Part shown: piece by piece, positions 58,987-64,000 of the stretch
Layout of the letters: each line of letters opens with the position of its first letter
Position numbering within the stretch: position 1 is the stretch's first letter
Position numbers and translations under genes: made by a program
Assembly (NCBI GenBank): GCA_964528845.1
Contig: CAZGVE010000005.1
Span: 66,433 to 130,432 of the forward strand
Direction of reading: 5' to 3'
DNA: 64,000 nt
DNA from: FEN-1191 sp964528845
Lineage (GTDB): Bacteria; Pseudomonadota; Gammaproteobacteria; Steroidobacterales; Steroidobacteraceae
Notes under the pieces: model-generated
Told to the model about the DNA's origin: nothing
What the model saw: the letters and a program-made list of their open reading frames with translations, nothing else
Database searches by the model: none

Positions 58987-60405
58987 ATGTCGAGCAATAG
59001 GGCGGCCGGCGCAGCGGCAGTGTTCTCCCGGCGCATCCCGCTGATCGTCGCCGCGGCGTTTTTCATGGAGACGCTCGACGGCACGATCGTGACGACCGCG
59101 CTGCCGGCGATTGCGCAGAGCCTGCACCGACCGGCCTTGAGTCTGACCCCGGGGATCTCCGCGTATCTGCTGGCCGTGGCGGTGTTCGTGCCGACGGCCG
59201 GCTGGGCGAGCGACCGGCTGGGCGCGCGAGCGCTATTCGCCTCGGCGATCGCGCTGTTCACCCTCGCCTCGCTGTGCTGCGCGCTGAGCCCGTCCCCGGG
59301 GCTGTTCTTCGCGGCGCGTGCGATCCAGGGCGCCGCCGCGGCATTCATGTCGCCGGTTGGCCGACTCGTGGTGCTGCGCGAGACCGCCAGGCAGCACATC
59401 CTGGAGGCCATCGCGATCATCACCTGGCCGGCGCTGATTGGCCCGGTCGTCGGCCCGGCGCTGGCCGGCCTGATCACCACCTACGCCTCGTGGCGCTGGA
59501 TCTTCCTGATCAACCTGCCGCTCGGAATCCTCGGGGTCTGGCTGGTGCTGCGCGTGGTGCCGGAGCACAGTGGACACGCAGTGGCGCGATTCGACCTGCG
59601 CGGATTCGCGCTCACCGCCATCGCGCTGGCCACATTGATCGAGGGACTCACCAACGCCGCCGAACCCGGGGGCGCGAACGCCGGCGTGGCCGCCGCACTG
59701 ATCGGCACCGGATTGTTGTCCGGGATCGCGGCCGTACGCCACGCGCTGCGGCAGCGTGCGCCGATGCTGGACCTGCGCGCGGTGCGCGTGCCGAGCTTCG
59801 CAATCAGCACCGTGACGGCCGGAATGCTCGCGCGCATGGCGATCCAGAGCACTCCGTTCCTGCTGCCGCTGATGTTCGAAATCGGCTTTGCGATGCCGCC
59901 GCTCGGGGCCGGCCTGATGCTGCTGGTCTACATGGTGGGGAACCTGGCGATGAAGAGCATGACCACGCCACTGCTGCGCCGCTTCGGCTTCGCGCGCGTG
60001 CTGCTCGTGAACGGCTGCCTGTGCGCGTTGATGATCGCTGCCTGCGGAGAGCTCGCGCCGGGAATGGCGCGCGCACTCACCTGGGCGATCCTGCTGCTTG
60101 CGGGAATGACCCGTTCCATGCATTTCACGACGGTCAATACGCTGGCGTTCGCCGACATCGCACCTGCCGAGCGGGCCGGCGCCAGCACGCTCGCCGCGAT
60201 GGGACAGCAGCTCGCCTCAACGCTCGGCGTCGCGTTCGCGGCCCTGGCGCTCGGTGTGTCGCAGCACTGGCGTGGCGCGCACGCGCCGGGACTGGTGGAT
60301 TTCCGGCACTCCCTGTGGGCCGCAGCGGCCGTGATGCTGGCGGCGACACTGTGGACGCTGCGCCTGCCGCGCGACGTCGGCGCCGAAGTCAGCGGCCGCG
60401 CCTGA
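58987..60405 (+). CDS. DHA2 family MFS efflux transporter (EmrB-like)
   Basis: 472 residues with about 12-14 membrane segments. MSSNRAAGAA leads to FFMETLDGTIVTTALPAIAQSL, the TM1 motif of the DHA2 group; the loop motif GWASDRLGARALF follows, and WRWIFLINLPLG is typical. Expected to export drugs or fatty acids. No membrane-fusion partner (EmrA) is adjacent. Confidence 0.9.
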   Translation: MSSNRAAGAAAVFSRRIPLIVAAAFFMETLDGTIVTTALPAIAQSLHRPALSLTPGISAYLLAVAVFVPTAGWASDRLGARALFASAIALFTLASLCCALSPSPGLFFAARAIQGAAAAFMSPVGRLVVLRETARQHILEAIAIITWPALIGPVVGPALAGLITTYASWRWIFLINLPLGILGVWLVLRVVPEHSGHAVARFDLRGFALTAIALATLIEGLTNAAEPGGANAGVAAALIGTGLLSGIAAVRHALRQRAPMLDLRAVRVPSFAISTVTAGMLARMAIQSTPFLLPLMFEIGFAMPPLGAGLMLLVYMVGNLAMKSMTTPLLRRFGFARVLLVNGCLCALMIAACGELAPGMARALTWAILLLAGMTRSMHFTTVNTLAFADIAPAERAGASTLAAMGQQLASTLGVAFAALALGVSQHWRGAHAPGLVDFRHSLWAAAAVMLAATLWTLRLPRDVGAEVSGRA

Positions 60406-60486
60406 GGCCCCGGCCGATACGTCGCGCGCATCGGTTCTGCCCTACAATGCGCCGGCCGCTCTGGCGCCGGTCGCGAGGCCTGCTGC

Positions 60487-61014
60487 ATGCTGATCGACTA
60501 CCTGCGACTGATCCTGTTTGCCGCCGCCCTGCTGGCCGGCGTGCAGCTGCCGGGATTCATCGATCAGTATGCGAAGCGCGTGAGCGCCCACCAGATCGAG
60601 GTCGCGATCGACTTCAGGGCCTTCCAGGAAACCGCTGACCGGTATTTCGGCGGCAGCGTGGAGGCGCTGATCGCACACCATGCCGCCAGCACCGATCCGC
60701 CCTTCCGTGACGAAGCAGTGGCGATTCGCACGATGTACCAACGGCTGCTGGCATTGCGCGCCGAGCTGGCGGCGCTGCGTGCCCCGCTGATCGCGCAGCT
60801 GCTGCACGTCGCGTTGCGCCCGGACCGCGAGATCCTCGCCGAGACGCGGGCGGCCTACAGCTACACCGTGCCATTGAACCCGTCGGCGATTGCCTGCGGA
60901 ATCGCGGCCGGCACGCTGGTGGCGCTCGGCATCGAGGCACTCTTCAGGGGAATCTGGCGCCTGCTGCGGTCGGCCACGCGATCCCGCGTATGTGTTGGAG
61001 AATCGCCGCGATGA
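60487..61014 (+). CDS. DUF2937-like membrane protein
   Basis: 175 residues. An N-terminal membrane segment (LRLILFAAALLAGVQLPGFIDQYAKR) and one near the C-terminus (NPSAIACGIAAGTLVALGIEALF) surround a helical middle. The layout fits DUF2937, of unknown role. The last bases overlap the next ATG as ATGA, so the two are probably co-translated. Confidence 0.6.
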   Translation: MLIDYLRLILFAAALLAGVQLPGFIDQYAKRVSAHQIEVAIDFRAFQETADRYFGGSVEALIAHHAASTDPPFRDEAVAIRTMYQRLLALRAELAALRAPLIAQLLHVALRPDREILAETRAAYSYTVPLNPSAIACGIAAGTLVALGIEALFRGIWRLLRSATRSRVCVGESPR

Positions 61015-62606
61015 TTCGCTATCTGCCCGTCGCGATCGCGGTGCTCGGCTGCGCGGTGTTCGGTGCCCTGCTCGGTCACCCGGGACTGTGGGCGCCGCTG
61101 CTGTTTGCATTCTGCGCGCTGCTGGCAGCGATCGGGCTGTGGGATATGCTGCAGAGCGCGCACTCGCTGCGCCGCAACTATCCCATTCTCGCCAACCTGC
61201 GCTTCCTGCTGGAGGAAATACGGCCCGAGATCCGCCAGTATTTCCTCGAGAGCGAACTCGATGGTGCGCCGTTCAACCGCTCCAAGCGCGCCGTCGTGTA
61301 CCAGCGCTCCAAGGGCCAGATCGACAAGCGGCCGTTCGGCACGCAGCTTGACGTCTATGGGGACAACTACGAGTGGCTCGCGCACTCGATGGCGCCGGAG
61401 CCGGTGCGGACGCATGACTTCCGCGTCGAGGTCGGCGGGCCTGACTGCACGCAGCCCTACTCGCTCTCGGTATTGAACATTTCGGCGATGAGCTTCGGCG
61501 CGCTGAGCGCCAATGCGATCCGCGCACTGAACCGCGGCGCGCGGCTCGGCGGCTTTGCGCACGACACCGGCGAAGGCGGCTATAGCGTCCATCATCGCGA
61601 GTTCGGCGGCGACATCATCTGGGAGATCGGCAGCGGCTATTTCGGCTGCCGGCATCCGGACGGCAGCTTCGATGCGCAGAAGTTCGGCGCCCAGGCCGCC
61701 GAACCGCAGATCAGGATGATCGAGATCAAGCTCTCGCAAGGCGCGAAGCCCGGGCATGGCGGCGTGTTGCCCGGCGCAAAGGTCACGCCCGAGATCGCCG
61801 CCGCTCGCGGCGTTCCGGTCGGCCAGGACTGCATCTCCCCGGCGCGGCATAGCGCGTTTTCGACGCCGCTGGAGATGATGGCCTTCATTGCACAGCTGCG
61901 CGCACTGTCCGGCGGCAAGCCGGTCGGCTTCAAGCTCTGCATCGGTCACCGCTCGGAGTTCATGGCGCTGGTCAAGGCCATGCTCCACACCGGCGTGCTC
62001 CCTGACTTCATCGTGATCGACGGCAAGGAGGGGGGCACGGGCGCCGCGCCACTGGAATTCACGGATCACCTCGGCACGCCGCTGCGCGAGGGACTGGTGT
62101 TCGCGCACAACTGCCTGGTCGGCGCGGGCCTGCGCGATCGCATCCGGCTCGGCGCGAGCGGCCGCATCATCACCGCCTTCGACATGCTGCGCACATTCGC
62201 GCTCGGTGCCGACTGGTGCAACTCGGCGCGCGGCTTCATGTTCGCGCTTGGGTGCGTGCAGTCGCTCTCGTGCCATACCGACCGCTGCCCGACCGGCGTC
62301 GCCACCCAGGACCGGTGGCGACAGCAGGCGATCGTGGTTCCTCTGAAGGCCGAGCGCGTTGCGCGCTTTCACGAGAACACGCTGCGCGCGCTCGCGGAAC
62401 TGGTAGGCGCGGCAGGCCTCGACCGCCCTGGCGCGATCCATCGCGGCATGATCATGCATCGCAAGCCGCCGCACGAGGGTCGCAGCTTCGCCGAGATGTA
62501 TCCGGAACTGAGCACCGGCTCGCTGCTGCGTGGCGAGGCCGAGGCCGGCTATCAGCAGTCGTGGGCACAGGCGCGCGTCGACAGCTTTGCTCCCGCCCGC
62601 AAATAG
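61011..62606 (+). CDS. FMN-binding glutamate synthase-like protein, membrane-anchored
   Basis: 531 residues. Two N-terminal membrane segments (AIAVLGCAVFGALLG and LLFAFCALLAAIGLW) are followed by a GltS-like FMN barrel: SVLNISAMSFGALSANAIRALN, the glycine-rich IDGKEGGTGAAPLEF, and CHTDRCPTGVATQD, which in GltS binds an Fe-S cluster. The amidotransferase domain is absent. It may use another reaction, as for archaeal-type GltS. Its ATG overlaps the DUF2937-like stop. Confidence 0.87.
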   Translation: MIRYLPVAIAVLGCAVFGALLGHPGLWAPLLFAFCALLAAIGLWDMLQSAHSLRRNYPILANLRFLLEEIRPEIRQYFLESELDGAPFNRSKRAVVYQRSKGQIDKRPFGTQLDVYGDNYEWLAHSMAPEPVRTHDFRVEVGGPDCTQPYSLSVLNISAMSFGALSANAIRALNRGARLGGFAHDTGEGGYSVHHREFGGDIIWEIGSGYFGCRHPDGSFDAQKFGAQAAEPQIRMIEIKLSQGAKPGHGGVLPGAKVTPEIAAARGVPVGQDCISPARHSAFSTPLEMMAFIAQLRALSGGKPVGFKLCIGHRSEFMALVKAMLHTGVLPDFIVIDGKEGGTGAAPLEFTDHLGTPLREGLVFAHNCLVGAGLRDRIRLGASGRIITAFDMLRTFALGADWCNSARGFMFALGCVQSLSCHTDRCPTGVATQDRWRQQAIVVPLKAERVARFHENTLRALAELVGAAGLDRPGAIHRGMIMHRKPPHEGRSFAEMYPELSTGSLLRGEAEAGYQQSWAQARVDSFAPARK

Positions 62607-62684
62607 GTAATCTCCACGTGGCGCCCTGGCGGCGCGCCGGGGCACCATTCCGGCGGCAGCTACGCGAGCACTCTGGGAGCGCCA

Positions 62685-63857
62685 ATGTTTCGCTTCGACC
62701 CGTATTCCCCGGCGGTGGATGCCGATCCATTTCCGCTCTACCGGGCGCTGCGGGACGAGCATCCGTGTTTCTGGAGCGAAGAGGCGCAGATGTGGGTGCT
62801 GTCGCGCTATGCGGATATCTTCGGCGCGCTCTCGAACTGGCAGACCTACTCCTCGGCCCGTGGCAACCTGATGGACGAGCTGCCGAACCGCGCCGGTGCC
62901 ACGCTCGGCACCACCGATCCCCCGCGGCACAACCGCCTGCGCGCACTGATCCAGTACGCGTTCGAGCGCCGCAACCTCGAGGCGCTGGGGCCGGCCGTGC
63001 GCACGCTGGTTGTGGCCCAGCTCGGGGAGCTGCGCGACTGCCGGCAGTTCGATTTCGTCAATGACTTCATCGCCAAGGTCACGGCCAAGATCCTGTTCCG
63101 GATCCTCGGCCTGCCGCCCGGCGATGACCTGCAGGTGCGCGAGCGCGCCGTGCTGATGGTGCAATCCGATCCGGTGTCCCGGCAGAAAGGAGCCGAGCAC
63201 ATTGCCGCCTACAACTGGATGCAGTCCTACGCGGCCGCCGTCATCGCCGAGCGGCGTGCGCAACCGAGGGAGGACCTGATCTCGCATTTCTGTACTGCCG
63301 AGATCGACGGCGAGCGTCTGGCCGAACGCGAGGTACTGCTGACGACGACGACCCTGATCATGGCTGGCATCGAATCGCTCGGCGGCTTCGCCGCGATGTT
63401 CGGGCTCAACCTGGCCGATTTCAGCGGTGCGCGCCGCGCGCTGGCCGCAGACCCGGCGCTGATTCCTGACGCGATCGAGGAATCGCTGCGCTTCAATACG
63501 TCGGGGCAGCGCTTCCGCCGCTGCGTCATGCAGGACATCACCGTACACGGCCAGACGATGCGGGCCGGCGAGTTCGTATGCCTCGCCTACGGCTCTGGCA
63601 ATCGCGACGAACGCCAGTTTCCCGATGCCGATACGTACGACATTCGGCGCAGGCCCCGCGGCCACCTCGGCTTCGGCGGCGGTGTGCACGCCTGCCTCGG
63701 GTCAATGGTGGCGCGGATGGCGGTCCGGATCATCTTCGAGGAGTTCCTGCGCGAGTTCCCGGACTTCGAACGTGTCGAAGGGCGGTTGCCATGGATGCCC
63801 TCGACCACCTTCCGCAGTCCAATGCGGCTCGCATTGGCCATTCACCAGCAGCAATAA
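62685..63857 (+). CDS. Cytochrome P450
   Basis: 390 residues, soluble bacterial size. I helix AGIES (227-231), ExxR at E266-R269 (EESLRF), and the heme loop FGGGVHACLG with C337. The I-helix Thr of AGxxT is replaced by Ser. It may hydroxylate a fatty acid, terpene or steroid. Ferredoxin genes are not adjacent. A strong hairpin terminator follows the stop. Confidence 0.93.
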   Translation: MFRFDPYSPAVDADPFPLYRALRDEHPCFWSEEAQMWVLSRYADIFGALSNWQTYSSARGNLMDELPNRAGATLGTTDPPRHNRLRALIQYAFERRNLEALGPAVRTLVVAQLGELRDCRQFDFVNDFIAKVTAKILFRILGLPPGDDLQVRERAVLMVQSDPVSRQKGAEHIAAYNWMQSYAAAVIAERRAQPREDLISHFCTAEIDGERLAEREVLLTTTTLIMAGIESLGGFAAMFGLNLADFSGARRALAADPALIPDAIEESLRFNTSGQRFRRCVMQDITVHGQTMRAGEFVCLAYGSGNRDERQFPDADTYDIRRRPRGHLGFGGGVHACLGSMVARMAVRIIFEEFLREFPDFERVEGRLPWMPSTTFRSPMRLALAIHQQQ

Positions 63858-63897
63858 AAAATCCGGCTGGCGGGATATCACCCGCCACCGGATTTTT
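63857..63897. terminator. Strong bidirectional hairpin terminator after P450 gene
   Basis: AAAAATCCGG (63857-63866) pairs with CCGGATTTTT (63888-63897), and GGCGGG (63869-63874) with CCCGCC (63881-63886), leaving loop ATATCA. A and T runs lie on both sides, so it can act for both strands. Confidence 0.9.
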
Positions 63898-63974
63898 ATC
63901 GAGGAACGCGCAGTGCCTTGGGCCGCGCAGGGCCGTAACAGCCGCGCAGCACCCGGACGCGCGAACGCGCAGTG

Positions 63975-64000
63975 CTATTTCGCGCGGCGGCCGCGAGCGA
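63975..64000 (-). CDS. Possible C-terminus of a gene entering from beyond the window
   Basis: On the minus strand the frame ARGRRAK ends at TAG (63975-63977). The window ends here. A basic C-terminal tail next to a bidirectional terminator fits a convergent gene, but too little is visible to name it. Between it and the terminator, GAACGCGCAGTGC occurs twice. Confidence 0.25.

Noticed and set aside
60861..63689. Very long minus-strand open frame opposite the glutamate synthase-like and P450 genes
   Set aside because: Its translation has no recognisable domain and is rich in Arg, Ala, His and Gly. It lies opposite two clear genes. In GC-rich DNA such frames are common shadows.

Overview
The window is high-GC DNA from a Gram-negative bacterium. 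LpxA, a TonB-family protein, a VPLPA/PEP-CTERM protein, several Tat-type signal peptides, PQQ dehydrogenases and many c-type cytochromes all point to a heterotrophic proteobacterium. A gammaproteobacterium of the Steroidobacter/Nevskiales type is a guess from gene content only. Three runs of exactly 100 N show that this is a scaffolded draft. Two of the runs are flanked by the same sequence on both sides, so the real gap there is probably zero. No tRNA, rRNA, CRISPR array, phage or insertion sequence was seen.

Region 1 (1-13 kb) holds the end of a thiamine-diphosphate (ThDP) enzyme with a cytochrome c, a VPLPA-CTERM surface protein, a subclass B3 metallo-beta-lactamase with an SRPBCC protein, an exported aldo/keto reductase and an aldose 1-epimerase. 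It also holds a minus-strand run: hydroxyacid dehydrogenase, SDR, tartrate/malate-type dehydrogenase, diheme cytochrome c, PQQ alcohol dehydrogenase with a lanthanide-type Asp, and a secreted beta-propeller.

Region 2 (13-34 kb) looks like a catabolic island. It carries an SMP-30-type lactonase, an esterase, two paralogous NMT1-type binding proteins, a carboxymuconolactone-decarboxylase-like protein, small secreted cupins, metallo-beta-lactamase-fold proteins and an exported enolase-superfamily enzyme. A MarR regulator faces a long minus-strand run: ThDP lyase, MFS transporter, bicupin, PQQ dehydrogenase, cytochrome c, MBL-fold enzyme and cupin. A second run (bicupin, cupin, Gfo/Idh/MocA oxidoreductase) ends against the MarR gene.

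Region 3 (34-50 kb) has an exported M20 peptidase, a remnant of a PLP dehydratase, a YdjM-like membrane protein, a PLP decarboxylase with a cupin, and a YpfJ-like zinc peptidase. It also has a ferritin-like/4Fe-4S/CDGSH fusion, a transmembrane Ser/Thr kinase facing an ECF sigma factor, an exported DapA-like protein, a glutathione transferase, a Tat-exported amidohydrolase and a TonB-like protein. Region 4 (50-64 kb) is more ordinary: LpxA, pirin with a divergent LysR, a PAS-GAF-GGDEF-EAL protein, a Tyr/Pro/Gln-repeat protein with TetR, DEAD-box helicase, DHA2 efflux pump, DUF2937-like protein, a GltS-like FMN protein and a cytochrome P450 ending at a strong terminator.

The most striking theme is the number of enzymes normally found in the cytoplasm that carry export signals here: aldo/keto reductase, enolase-superfamily enzyme, DapA-like enzyme, amidohydrolase and lactonase. 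They are mixed with PQQ dehydrogenases and cytochromes. This suggests oxidative breakdown of a sugar, sugar acid or aromatic compound in the periplasm, with products then imported by MFS carriers. The substrate cannot be read from the sequence.
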